Assembly (NCBI GenBank): GCA_012064415.1
Contig: SSNU01000024.1
Location: 311,812-375,811 of the forward strand
Direction: 5' to 3'
Origin: Gyrodactylus bullatarudis
Lineage: Eukaryota > Platyhelminthes > Monogenea > Gyrodactylidea > Gyrodactylidae
DNA length: 64,000 nt
The notes beneath the pieces are model-generated. The model was not told the DNA's origin. It saw only the letters and a list, made by a program, of their open reading frames with translations, and searched no databases. Both the position numbers and the translations under genes were made by a program. Positions 47,601 through 57,545 of the stretch are shown here, piece after piece; the stretch's first letter is position 1; every line of letters begins with the position of its first letter.

Positions 47601-49237
47601 CGCTTCTTACATAGGAAGAACTATTAGGAAATTGTCTACAAGATCGAATGATCATCTACATAAATTCTTTATCAATCAACACAAACCTAATCTATGTGTT
47701 CAGAAAAACTATTCATATAATCTTCAACTACCTTGGCCGATGTGAGCTTTTTCACTTTTCTCTCCATTGTTGCTAATTATTGGAGAATTTTGGTATTTTT
47801 TCAGCTTGCATTTATTTTTAATTCTTAAACTTTTACTATTTCTTTCATATTTGTAAATTATTATTTTCATTCAATTATTTAACTCTTATCATTTTTAAAG
47901 TGATACCACTGATGATCCTTTAAGAAATACGTATTTGGTGTTAATAAATCTTTTTCTTCAATTTTAATATGATTTTTAATGGATTTTCGGACGTATTTGA
48001 AAATTTACGTGAATTATTTATACAGAAATAACTAATATCATTTTTGAAGAATTACCACTGATGATGCTTCAAGAAATTACATTAGTGGATTTTCGGACGT
48101 ATTTGAAAAAATTTCAGATTCCATCAATTTTCCTGATCATTTAATTGAACCAGGATTAGAGATTGTTAGGAACTATAAGACTTACTTCTCGTCTATGGGT
48201 GATACTTTTTATCTGGGAGTAGAAAAAAAGCTGACTTCTGTTGAAGGGATCAAAAGAGCTTCGTGAAAAAAAAGACAGCGGAAAGTCTTCCTTTGTAAAC
48301 TTTTTTTTGTATAAAGAGAAATTGGAAGGTTTACACTTCTTATTTGTATGCAATAGAATAATACAAAATGCTGTTTTTCCCTAACAACCTTTCGGGCAAT
48401 TTAAAGTTTTTAAATTCAAAAATTTTGTTGTTCTAATACCCATGAATCCCTATGATTTCCAAAATAATGAGGATATAATAATAAAGCGAAGGAATTTTAA
48501 TTAACTGGATCAGAATAATCCCCATTCCGAAAAGTCTTAGAGATTTCTCAAAAACGTGAGTTTTATCAATTACACAGTCTTACAACTTTATTTTCTTTCT
48601 ACTCAATAATATTTCTGCTGATTTCAGATAGATTCTACAATAGGCAGAGCCTTGCCTTTTAAATGGAGAGAAACATGACTGTTCTGAAATAAATTCCTAA
48701 GAAAAGAGTAAAAAGAAACTTTTCCTTGACTCTTTATTTATTGTTTCGAAAAACCTCAACTCAACTCAATGCTATGCCTATTTCAGTACCTTGTAGAAAA
48801 GAAATCTACCTCAATTAGCATACAATAGTATCAAAAGGGTAAAAAAACTTTTTTGAAAATTATGCTTCTGTAAAATAGTTTCATTGACAAATCTCTATAT
48901 TTTCACACCTTAAAATTAGAATAACGATAGAGTTGTAGATTAATTTCATTGATCAATTTAACACGACTGTTATCGTAGGAGAATTCATTCAAAATTTGTT
49001 GGCGCGAATTTTCAAAACAAAATTTAAAAAAAGGTTTTTTTTCTCAAAATTTAATTCTCTATCGAATTAACAAATGTAGGCCAAAAAGTTGTAAAAATAT
49101 GTATCACCTTAGTAGTGTATGGGAAAATACTCACCCTTGACTTCCTTCTCAAACTTGATTTTCTCCAGCCGACGTTTGTTGAATCTCTTTTCGTTCATGG
49201 CGACATCCTCCTCAGTGAGGAGACGAAAATTCTCCAT
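32699..49237 (-). CDS. Voltage-gated sodium channel alpha subunit (para / Nav1 type)
   Basis: Pore-forming channel for action potentials. I joined 21 exons totalling 6141 nt (2046 residues): 49135-49237, 42249-42993, 41839-42185, 41688-41777, 41579-41621, 40842-40986, 39765-39929, 38869-39711, 37199-37435, 36965-37138, 35848-36900, 35608-35781, 35412-35543, 35065-35346, 34945-34998, 34708-34845, 34278-34656, 33865-34185, 33321-33529, 32970-33260 and 32699-32914. All four domains are present, with arginine-rich S4 helices. The selectivity filter is D-E-K-A: T-Q-D-Y-W (about 483), C-G-E-W (about 1055), T-F-K-G-W (about 1515), S-A-G-W (about 1808). The III-IV linker has [11 protein letters not shown] before D-Q-K-K-Y-Y. 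The C-terminus has the EF-like region (S-E-F-V) and a degenerate IQ-like helix. Donors include GTTAGC/GTTAGT and GTACGT types. Identity is certain; single junctions may shift slightly. Confidence 0.95.
33615..33765 (+). repeat. Dispersed repeat, copy 1 (Nav intron)
   Basis: About 150 bp shared in reverse orientation with 60520-60665, including TCTCCTGGAATACGCAAAG and the block around TTGGCTCTATCATTCGTCAA. Non-coding. Limits approximate. Confidence 0.7.
37605..37870 (-). mobile_element. tRNA-derived SINE-like repeat carrying a hammerhead ribozyme
   Basis: On the minus strand a tRNA-like head (about 37800-37865) has an A-box-like TGGACGAGTGG and a perfect B box GGTTCAAATCC, giving an internal Pol III promoter. 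Immediately downstream is a hammerhead core, then a tail to about 37605. The plan, tRNA-like head followed by hammerhead, is that of the schistosome Sm-alpha retroposon (established knowledge). It lies in the same orientation as the host Nav gene, inside the intron between exons 38869-39711 and 37199-37435. The tail boundary is uncertain. Confidence 0.7.
37754..37800 (-). ncRNA. Hammerhead ribozyme, type I-like, probably weakened
   Basis: Minus strand: CTGACGA, stem II GTCC / GGAC closed by loop AAAAACA, then GAAAC, a 2-bp stem III with a loop and a GTA cleavage triplet. All catalytic-core bases are present. Stem I pairs for only two base pairs next to the core and then mismatches, unlike Sm-alpha, so activity is doubtful. 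Confidence 0.65.
44843..45408. repeat. Foldback element, diverged relative of 63069-63798
   Basis: The left arm (about 44843-45105) and right arm (about 45240-45408) are imperfect reverse complements. They share with the 63-kb element the blocks CTGACATGAAGATGAG, AAATTAGGCAGTTTTTC, CTTTTTCAACTTTTGAG and TTTATCGATTTC...GAAGCAGTT. The right arm is truncated. No coding capacity. Confidence 0.7.
45940..46290 (+). repeat. Dispersed repeat, short copy
   Basis: Shares its left part (AGGCGATTG-ATATTTGAAATCTAC) and right part (TTTCTAATGAGGGG ... CACTGGTGGA ... GAAGG-TTAA) with the longer copy at about 51530-52610, implying an internally deleted member. Limits approximate. Confidence 0.5.
46501..48120 (+). 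mobile_element. Truncated Penelope-like element (RT tail plus GIY-YIG)
   Basis: Decayed coding sequence runs from 46950 to 47745. The first frame has the RT thumb/linker features of Penelope-like elements ([24 protein letters not shown]). A frameshift near 47510-47530 leads to a GIY-YIG endonuclease part with [16 protein letters not shown]. The RT catalytic fingers/palm are missing, so it is 5'-truncated and inactive. A terminal repeat block (CCTAATCTATGTGTTC ... CTACCTTGGCC ... CTTTTCTCTCC) occurs at about 46570-46700 and again at about 47685-47830, as in tandem pLTRs. A reverse-complement piece lies at 46785-46885, making an inverted repeat with 46501-46600. Right-end motifs continue to about 48120. 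Confidence 0.8.
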
Positions 49238-50502
49238 TCCTCTTATCGCTTTGTTCAACCTGTGGACTGTGTGAGTTTCTCTCCTATAATATTAAACTCA
49301 TAACTGGGCTAGCATAGTTGTTCTTTCTGGCTAGATATTACTTCCTAAGTCGGTAGCTAGGTGAGTTGGTTTATTTGTAATAATAATAATAGCTTACGTT
49401 TACATACATATGTATTTAATTGTTTTGAAATGATACTCTTGTTTTCATTGGTCAATTAAAGCCAAATAAGGCGGGTGGTGGATTTGATCAGAGTCCTCTC
49501 TGATTGGTCATTTCATGCATGTGTAAATTATCACAAATTCATCGTGGAGTCCCCTCTCTTTTTAAGTGACGTATGGTGATTCATTCATGGGGGATTACAA
49601 CCTAGTATGTCCTTATTTTTTAATAGGTTAATTATTAATTTATCATTACATCAGTATTTTTACGATCAGAATTTAATGGATACGTTGATTAGCAAAATAT
49701 CTGAGCATAGAATGCCTAATTGTTTTTTACCAATGAATGAATTAGTAAGTACCAGTATGGGATAAGGATGGAACAGAGAGAGCTAATAATTATTAACTGA
49801 TCATGAATTGACTGGAGTAAAACAATGGAAAACTACTATGTAGATCAACAATAAAGCCAAATAATATATAGAGTAGAGAAAGACTAATTAATATCTATAT
49901 ATATATATATCTACACTTTATCAATTAGGAATACCTAATTATAATTAGAATATTAATAGAAGGAGAGAGAGAGACTAGGGTTTCCTCCAAATTAAAACAG
50001 TGTCATGATTTATGTGCCATAACCATCATCATGGAACAATTACCTAATTGAATTCATATTTTTGCGTAGGTACTTGTGAGTAGAAACATGAAAATATAAT
50101 AAAATATTTCAAATAATGAATAATTTTCATTCTTTTCAAGAATTTATTGAACACGTTTTGTATGATAAGACAAAATACAATTTAATATTATTATGTTTGT
50201 TTCACTATTTTGATTTGTGGATTTTTTCTCATTTTATTCATTATTCTGTGATAAATGTGGAAAATATATAAATAAACTTTCTGGTTAGTTTTCAAATCTG
50301 ATGGTGTAAAAATACATTTCTCTTTCTTGTTGATATTTTATCGGTCCATTTTTCCCAATCAGTGAAATAATAAGTGATACTCTTTAGATAAAAAAAACAA
50401 AACAAATGGCGTTAAAATACATCATAAGAAATACAAGATATAAACATTAAAATATTGTAATGAATAGACTTGGTTGTGTTGAACGTGAGTGAGTTGGACT
50501 GC
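49238..50502. other. 5' flank of the Nav gene, no gene recognised
   Basis: This should contain the Nav promoter and 5' UTR. I see AT-rich sequence, a (TA)n run near 49895-49915 and a short GA repeat near 49960-49975, but no core promoter element I trust and no exon. Confidence 0.4.
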
Positions 50503-53500
50503 TCAAATTGGCTGAATGAGCCTTGGAAATTCAACTTCTGAGAATAGTTCAGGGAGGGGATCTGGCTCAGATTTTGTTGAGCTCACCGAGGTATTCCGAG
50601 GACGACTAATGTTCTCCCGGCGAAACTGTAGATATAAAAAAGAGAAAATTATTTGAAACAGGATAGGTTTTAGTAAATTAAAAATACGAAAAAAACGTTC
50701 AGAATTCTTTGAAAGCATTTCTCACTGAGACTGATGTGAATCATCAACTGTAATGATTGGGGCCTCAAAAAAGTACTATTTGGTCTATTTTTACTCTTGA
50801 CAAAAAGGACTGGCTGAGTTTTAATAATCTGAAGAAAAAATCTGCTTATCTAATCATATTTAAAAGATGCCTGGGACTATTTCTGTACTAAATTGTTTGT
50901 ACTGTTTTTTCAAATTTAATATCAGAATATAGCATTCCTCAACTAGGTACCAATCACAATTTTCGATGAATTGATAGCTATATTCCTGATATCAAGCTTT
51001 CATCATCTAAGAAAATATCATCTAGATCGTAGCTCTTTGTTGGATAATATTCCTCCTTCATGAATTTCAAATTTCAACTAAAAGGATATGTACATGTGTA
51101 TGTATTTTGTAAAATATGCACAAGAACAGTCGAAGGGTCATTTTCTATCATGGAAAAAACTTTGGACAAAAATCAGCTATTTTGTTGACACAAGATTGAC
51201 TAAAAAACTCTGCAGCAATTTACGGTAGAGGACTATTTTTTAACTCAAATTCTTGAAAGTACTTTTTTCTACTTATTTTTCAGTCTATGGGATATTATTT
51301 TTCATCTTTTTTGGCACTATTTTTGAGGCCCTAGTAATGATATAAATTCTAATGAGAAAGGTATCCTATTCCTGCTTTAAACCGGATGCAGAAACAGTAT
51401 CAAATTGGGAAATTTGCAACCAACCCCTGATTCAGAATCTAAATTCCTTTTTGAAAGCCAGCTCATCATTCAAAAGAGAATATAGGTCAAGACTGGCATC
51501 TTTCGGTTCTAGAACCAGCTACCTTCTAAACTATCAAGCAGATAACAAGAAGGCGATTGCATATATGAAATCTACATAACTTATATTTGCTCAATCTGTT
51601 TGTCACTATAGACTAGGCTAGGGGGAAATTTTCCTTCTCCCAAAAAAAACTCACGAGAATAATTACTTTTCTTATAGAATTTAGATATTTATTAATGGCC
51701 CATTCTTCTCACAATATCCCACGGACATGTGAGACAACGAAATTTATCATGAAACCTCTTTTGATTACTACTATTTTTGAAGATAAAACCCAAGAAATTC
51801 ATTAAAAGGCCAAGATATTCAGGATTTTAGTGATTTGAAAAATACTGGATTTTTAAAACTGAATGACACATGCTTCAATAGAAAATAATACTTAGAATTG
51901 ATAATTCTATCAGAAAAGTTGTTCCTTAAATGAGGCTAAAAAACTTCCACCCTACCCTACTATAGACCATAAGAATAGTACAATTTTTCCAATATTTTTA
52001 ATAGATGATAATACAGATTTGTATCTTCTAGATACTGTAATTAAAACAGTCATAATAGGGGAGAGATTCACGTGAAATTTTCTATAGTTGCGTCTGAATC
52101 TCATGCCGATATCGAGATGTAGATAAATTAGATGTTTAATGATGATATTTTAAAGAGTCGGAATATATCACAAAAGGTTTGTGAATTTTATGATTTAAAA
52201 ATAGGGGTAACACACCACTTTGTTTCATCTTTTCTAAAATATTGAACAATAATGTAAGCTTGTCTTGGATTAATCTACATTTTTTCGTTCCTTGATAATA
52301 AAAACAAGTCTGAATTTATTCATACAAACTTGGTTAATGCAGTGCAGGTGAAGGAAAGTCATGTTTTTTTACAAAAAAAGGCAATAATCGTCAAAAAAGT
52401 TTACGCCAAATTATCCTTTTTTATAATTTTAAGGTAAAATATAAAAGTTACTTTTTGGATCACGTTATGAAAAGGGAAACTGATTTTACCATGAGATTGA
52501 TAAACTGCAAATTTTGGCCTAAATTTACTTTCTAATGAGGGGTATTTCAAGTATCTTTTTGTTTAAAATATCACTTCACTGGTGGAACAATGGGACATGA
52601 AGGGTTAAATGTAAAATTCTCAACTTCTTCACGTCATATCAAGAGGCCTATATTAACATTATGTTAGGTGTAGTTTGTGAGTGAAAGAGAGCATGAACCT
52701 ACTTTTTTCTTGATCGAATAGCAAATCTTTTCATTGGTGAGAGACAAGTCTGGGGATTTTTTGTTCTCAGGGGCAGTGTCCCTGTATTCCTCTTGCAATT
52801 GGAGGGTTTTCCGATTGTCAGCCATCTCAGAATTTCCAATGTCACTATTCTGTGATAAACGAAGGGCTAATTTCGAACTGGACAGCCATGAACAGGCAAA
52901 GAGACGGCCATTGATGTATTTGGGAAAGTGACTCGTGCCATAATGAATTTTGTCAACAGCCCAAGAGTTGGTGTCGGAGAATTCGGACAAATTCAGATTG
53001 TGTATGTCATCGTTGAGGTTGCAGAAAACATGTTGTACCAGGGAAGCTATCAGTATTAAAGTTTGCTGGTATTCATGTGTCATCAGACATACTGTGGAAT
53101 TGCTCACTACTTCATAGAGTATCTGAAAATTGGGATATGTGATTATTCTTGAGCCGAAATTTCATTTTTAGACATCCACAACAGAATAATATCGATCTGA
53201 CTACCTACCTATCTGTACTCTCCAAGGCAACTTTTTTATTCTTTTATTTCATAAATGTTTGAATAATTTAACAAAGACATACATAGAACCTTTAGTGGGA
53301 CAAATATTGACGAATTGAAAATTAAGAAATTTTGAAATAAGAAAGTGGTAGATTATTTCCCAAAAATAAAGATTTCTATTTCGGGCATACCTATCAATGT
53401 GATACATATCATTTAAATACTGGTTTTACAAGAAAGAATAGAGGTTTACAAGAAAAGTTCGACTGAAAATGTACGATTGATTAATACCTGATGTACAAAA

Positions 53501-55485
53501 ATTTTAATTCTTCATAATTGTGTAATATTCTGGCCTCTTCTTATATCAAATACCCTTCTCACATCGGTAACTCTGCTTAAAACTAATGTCTCTGAACATT
53601 TATCACAGGAAAATTAAGAACGTGAATCAGAATCTTGAAACAATTCATTGTTTAATTGAGACAAGGTGAATGTTCTACACACTGGAAGAATCAAGTTAAA
53701 AATCGGAAATTAAAAAGTCTTCTCTTATCTTGTACAATTCGGATCACCATCAGACAAGGAAGCCTAAAATGGTCGTTGAGATATTAGGAAACACACTTCA
53801 TCATCTTGTAAAAAAATTAGTTCTCTTGTGTTAACTTTTAATCCTTCTCACACCTTGCAATGATCAAAAAATTAAGCTCCCAATCTATTCATCGAGAGAA
53901 CAAGCTATATAATGTCTTTTGGATACGAGAAGTAAGTACCATGACAACGTACTTGGAGATAGAAGATCTTATCGTGATCAGTCTTGGTAAAGTGCTCCCT
54001 CAGGTAAGATGTCAGCTTTGCGTATTGCAGCGAGAGGAAGGGAAAATCGATGAAGAACCTTGAACACATGTAACGTTCCAGGAGGTGAATATTCGACGTT
54101 GACAATGGCCGGAAGCTGGAATTAGGAAAGATTAATACGGATTTGTCACTAGGCCTGAATGTTAACTTACCCCTTGACAAGCAGTTTGCAATACTTGAGG
54201 AGGCCTCCGCCGCGAATCTCCTCCGGCTTCTCTGTGTAGATAATCTTTTCCTTTAAATGATTTAGTGCCATTCCATAATTTCCACAGACCGATTCGGCCA
54301 CTACGATGGGATGAAAGTGTTCTGTCAACTGATTTTTCTTGTAAAAAGATAGCAGACTGTCCAAATTGATCTGGAAACTGTCAACGGAAAACTCGTATTG
54401 ACGTTTCATATGATGGACAAACTTTAGTTCAACTGTCTGACCCCCAGTCATCGTTGGATGGCCTAGAGAAAGCAAACTCCACGAGTCTGCTGTTGCATCA
54501 CCGGGCCGGTTAATTCGGACCATCTTACGAATGTATTGCTTCACCATAGCGGGTGTCAACTGGATGAAAGGGTCTGTTTCCTCTTGTCCATCTGTGGAAT
54601 CATCTTTCTTACTTGCCTCTTCATAGTGGCCTAAGTTGATGGACCTTTGGAGTATACTGAGGACCGCTTCGGTTAGTATTGTCTTTAGATTATTGAATAA
54701 TTTATTATCGGACAGGTCAATGTTGAAGATGAGATCAATATCGTTGTAGGTATATTTCTCGCCGTCTTCTGGGAAAGATTTACCAAATTAATTAACCAAG
54801 GCAAAGTGCAATCTATTAATCTTGAATAATCAAAGTTAACGAAAAAAGGAACAATATAAATCATAACCAAGAGATGCAAGAGAAACAAGAAAACATGTAG
54901 GTTGGTGAGGCTTTTATCGATTTCTAAAGTGTGCTCTTGAGAGAAATAATTAATTAATTTTATAGATTTTATAAGAGTGTTTTAGGCACAAGACTTGTAG
55001 AGAAAACAGTACAAGAACAAGATTTTTCAGATTAACACGCTCTCATATTCTGTAGTGCAGAGAGAAAGAGGGAGAGAGAGTTGGGACTTACTGAGTACAT
55101 AGGCGGCTGCTCCGCCATTAAGGCGAATATCCTTGACGAGAATACCCTCATTAATCAAGCTATCACGAATGACTCGTATCAAATTGCGCAGTTGGACATG
55201 AATTATGGGCAAATTCTTGTGGTCCTGCCCAGAAGAATTCGTGCTGTTGCTTGTGTTGCCTTTACGAGACTTCTTCTGGGGATAATTCCCACAAGACCTT
55301 TCCAATACCTCGAGAATACCAGCAGTCTCCTTGTCTGAAATGAGTGATAGGGAAGATTCTGACGCTGTCCGAGGAGACAACAAAATCTTTTCCTTAATAA
55401 CCTGATTCAGCTTGAAGATTTGCTCATAGTCTAGAATGTGATACCGATTATTATGCGGTATTTTTTTGTCATTGTTCACTGCCAT
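50503..55485 (-). CDS. TENT5: TENT5 / FAM46 non-canonical poly(A) polymerase
   Basis: TENT5 proteins extend poly(A) tails in the cytoplasm. Exons 55092-55485, 54171-54768, 53953-54115 and 52703-53122 carry the conserved fold: D-I-R-L-N-G-G-A-A, the catalytic N-D-I-D-L-I-F (two Asp near residues 141 and 143), F-S-V-D-S-F-Q-I-N-L-D-S-L, E-E-I-R-G-G-G-L-L-K-Y-C, Y-M-C-S-R-F-F-I-D-F and S-T-V-C-L-M. Exon 4 has a GTAGGT donor in phase 0. A phase-0 exon at 50503-50625 (acceptor ATATCTACAG, 40 codons and a stop) fits as exon 5, giving 565 residues. Without it the frame stops at 52664. The polymerase call is secure; the last exon is inferred. The paralogue (A-D) cannot be assigned. Confidence 0.93.
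50626..52702 (-). other. Repeat-rich probable TENT5 intron 4
   Basis: Holds dispersed repeats: an imperfect inverted pair with GGGCCTCAAAAA termini at about 50758-50780 and 51310-51335; a roughly 150-bp block at about 51740-51900 shared in reverse with 60255-60410; and the long copy (about 51530-52610) of the repeat at 45940-46290. One plus-strand frame at 51352-51579 shares its end with that repeat and is not a convincing gene. Confidence 0.5.
53330..53625. repeat. Foldback family member, degenerate second copy
   Basis: In TENT5 intron 3. Its left part matches the left arm of the 30721-31120 foldback (TTTCTATTTCGGGCATAC ... ATACTGGTTTTACAAG) and its right part the flank (ATGTCTCTGAACATTTATC). 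The second arm is largely lost, so it no longer folds well. Confidence 0.7.
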
Positions 55486-56467
55486 TAGTGTAATCCCGAA
55501 AGAAGAAAATAGTTTCTATCCAATTCTTGACATGTTTCTCATTCACTGTTAAATTAATAAATTTTTCTAGTAGCCAGAAAGACCATTTTATTGCAATTAA
55601 ATGTAAAATCATGAGAGTTACACTAAAGTAATAATTGAGTAAACGATTCCTATTGGTCAATGCAGATGAACTGATTTTATTGGTCAGTATGAAAATCTCC
55701 ATATTTCAGTGTCACTCAAGTGAATAATAGTCTCTACTTCTCGCCATATTTTTTTAATTCATAGAGAATAATATGATGAATGCAAGAAAAACTATTCTAG
55801 AGTTGGATGATTTTAGAGTAAAAAAATGGTCGGATGATCGATGAAAATTAATTAAAAGAAAGTTAAGAGCGTAATTAATAAGACATGAATTAGTTTCTTT
55901 TGTGGAACCACAAGGTGAAAAAGTTATTTATACATTTTATAAATCATAATTGTCTACTTTGAAGTAGTTATACAAACATTGAGTGGAAATTTTCATAGAA
56001 ACTAATTGGAAGGTCAGATGATTTCTTGATGAAATCGTCTTCATGATACGAAGAATCTGGTAACATCTGGAAGGATTTTATTTGATTTGCACGGAAGACT
56101 ACATATTCATGAGTCCCTTCGGCAAAACAAACCTTATCCTCCTTATTCGAATAAAGTCCAGAGACGGAAACTAAATTTTATTATAAGAATGTTTAAATCA
56201 CCATCTCTTAGTGTTAAAGTTTTATTCTTTTCGTCGAAATTTTCCAGATAACCGTGAAAGTTTAATTCATTCCAACATTTCAATAGTAGTTTTTGTTTCG
56301 GAATTTTGATCATTCTGTTCTGTTGATAAATTCTAATTTGATCATCTTGACATATAATCATTTAAACAATAAATAAACTGTATCTTAATCTTGTTTGTCC
56401 AAATGAATTTTTCAAAAGATTTATAATAAAATTAAGGCTCATCAAACTATTGATAATCATTTGATCG
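55486..56467. promoter_or_regulatory. Divergent interval between TENT5 and the cytochrome b5 gene
   Basis: The two start codons face away from each other across 982 bp. A short minus-strand frame at 56143-56361 has no features I recognise. No core promoter motif is clear. Confidence 0.35.
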
Positions 56468-57151
56468 ATGGAACCACCAAAAATAGTCATTGAAGAAGAT
56501 AGATCCATCAGCTCTACGGATAAACGTACTCCCATACCGACTAAAAAAGGGTTGTGAGTTAGATTCTTGACGTTTTCAAGAGGAATAGGTCATTGGACTG
56601 CATACAAAAAGACAGAAAATTACCAAAAGTTAAAGCCAAAATTCCACGAAATTACTCTTGATGAACTATCTAAGCACAATACCAGATATGACATGTGGAT
56701 GGCGATCGATGATCGAGGTAAAAGTAATTCTTATTAACTTTTACCACCTTTACAGCTAAAGTCTATGATGTTTCCCAGTTTGCTCAGTTTCACCCTGGAG
56801 GGTATGAAGTTTTGGCCGAGTACGCAGGCAAAGTTGCTACAGAAGCTTTCCTTAAGGTAATTTTGGTTAATTTTTACTCTCCTGTCAGGCTCACCGGTAT
56901 ATCAGCATGGATATGATCTCATCACTGCAAGTTGGGGTCCTAGTTCAGGGTCAGTAAAATTTCATTCAGATTTATCTTAATTAATTCGTTCCGTTTTCCA
57001 AAAAAGAGTTAGAATGATAAATTTGTAATTTTTCGTTTATATTTTTTGAAGGCTTCAAAAATTTTTTTCTAGTTTCAGGACTCGACACGTAGACTATGAC
57101 GAGGATATAAAGCATGAAAACTCCTTATTTGTCAGTTTTGATATAAAGTGA
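56468..57151 (+). CDS. Cytochrome b5 domain protein, CYB5R4 N-terminus-like
   Basis: Haem-binding cytochrome b5 fold. Five exons, 56468-56553, 56581-56717, 56756-56856, 56889-56953 and 57079-57151, give 462 nt (153 residues). Introns are 27, 38, 32 and 125 nt. The segment G-H-W-T-A-Y-K-K precedes [10 protein letters not shown]; the haem ligands are the His in F-H-P-G-G and the His in K-A-H-R-Y. This order matches the N-terminal half of CYB5R4 (Ncb5or), but no CS or reductase domain follows: the frame stops at 57149-57151 with AATAAA right behind. It is therefore a stand-alone b5 protein or a shortened CYB5R4. The family call is secure, the orthology uncertain. Confidence 0.85.
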
Positions 57152-57387
57152 AAATAAAAAAATTGTTAATACCATCATACTACTTGTAATTCGATTTGAA
57201 ATTTTCCAACGTCCCAATTAGCCCAACTTCACTGATATAATCGAATTAATTCAGTTTCAAAAACAAACAAAGCGAATTCTCCAGGAACAAGTCAGCTTAT
57301 CTTGAGAAACAATCTTGATTTCACAACACTCGAATCCTAAATTATACAAAATGTGTATTTATTCTTTTGGACATGTTAAAGATAGGT

Positions 57388-57545
57388 ATGCCTAAAACTT
57401 TTGAGTAAGGAAAATATAAGGCCGGGGAAAGACCGGTCAAGGGATTACCTTATGGGTTTTCTCAAAGAATTTTTGCTGGGCAAAGGCCTTCCCGAGTTGG
57501 CCAGCCTACCTTCTGCTGGCTGACTCCGGCGTTAACGGCCTACCC
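57388..57545 (+). ncRNA. RNU12: U12 small nuclear RNA (minor spliceosome)
   Basis: The 5' end TGCCTAAAACTT followed by GAGTAAGGAAAATA matches the branch-site-recognition region of U12 snRNA. A stem GGCCGG/CCGGTC follows, then the Sm site GAATTTTTG at about 57461-57469, then G/C-rich 3' hairpins (GCCAGC/GCTGGC among them) ending near 57545. The length, about 158 nt, is close to human U12 (150). U12 base-pairs with the branch point of minor-class introns. The local G+C content stands out from the AT-rich surroundings. It lies 236 bp past the cytochrome b5 stop and is presumably transcribed from its own Pol II snRNA promoter. Confidence 0.92.

Larger units (their letters stand above)
42994..49134 (-). 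other. Nav intron 1 (6.1 kb)
   Basis: Contains the truncated Penelope-like element (46501-48120), a foldback relative (44843-45408), a short repeat shared with TENT5 intron 4 (45940-46290), and TA and GT microsatellites at about 43590-43640 and 43735-43750. I see no host exon in it. Confidence 0.6.

Noticed and set aside
51352..51579. Plus-strand 75-residue frame
   Set aside because: Its end coincides with a dispersed repeat also found near 46000; no splice or protein-family support.
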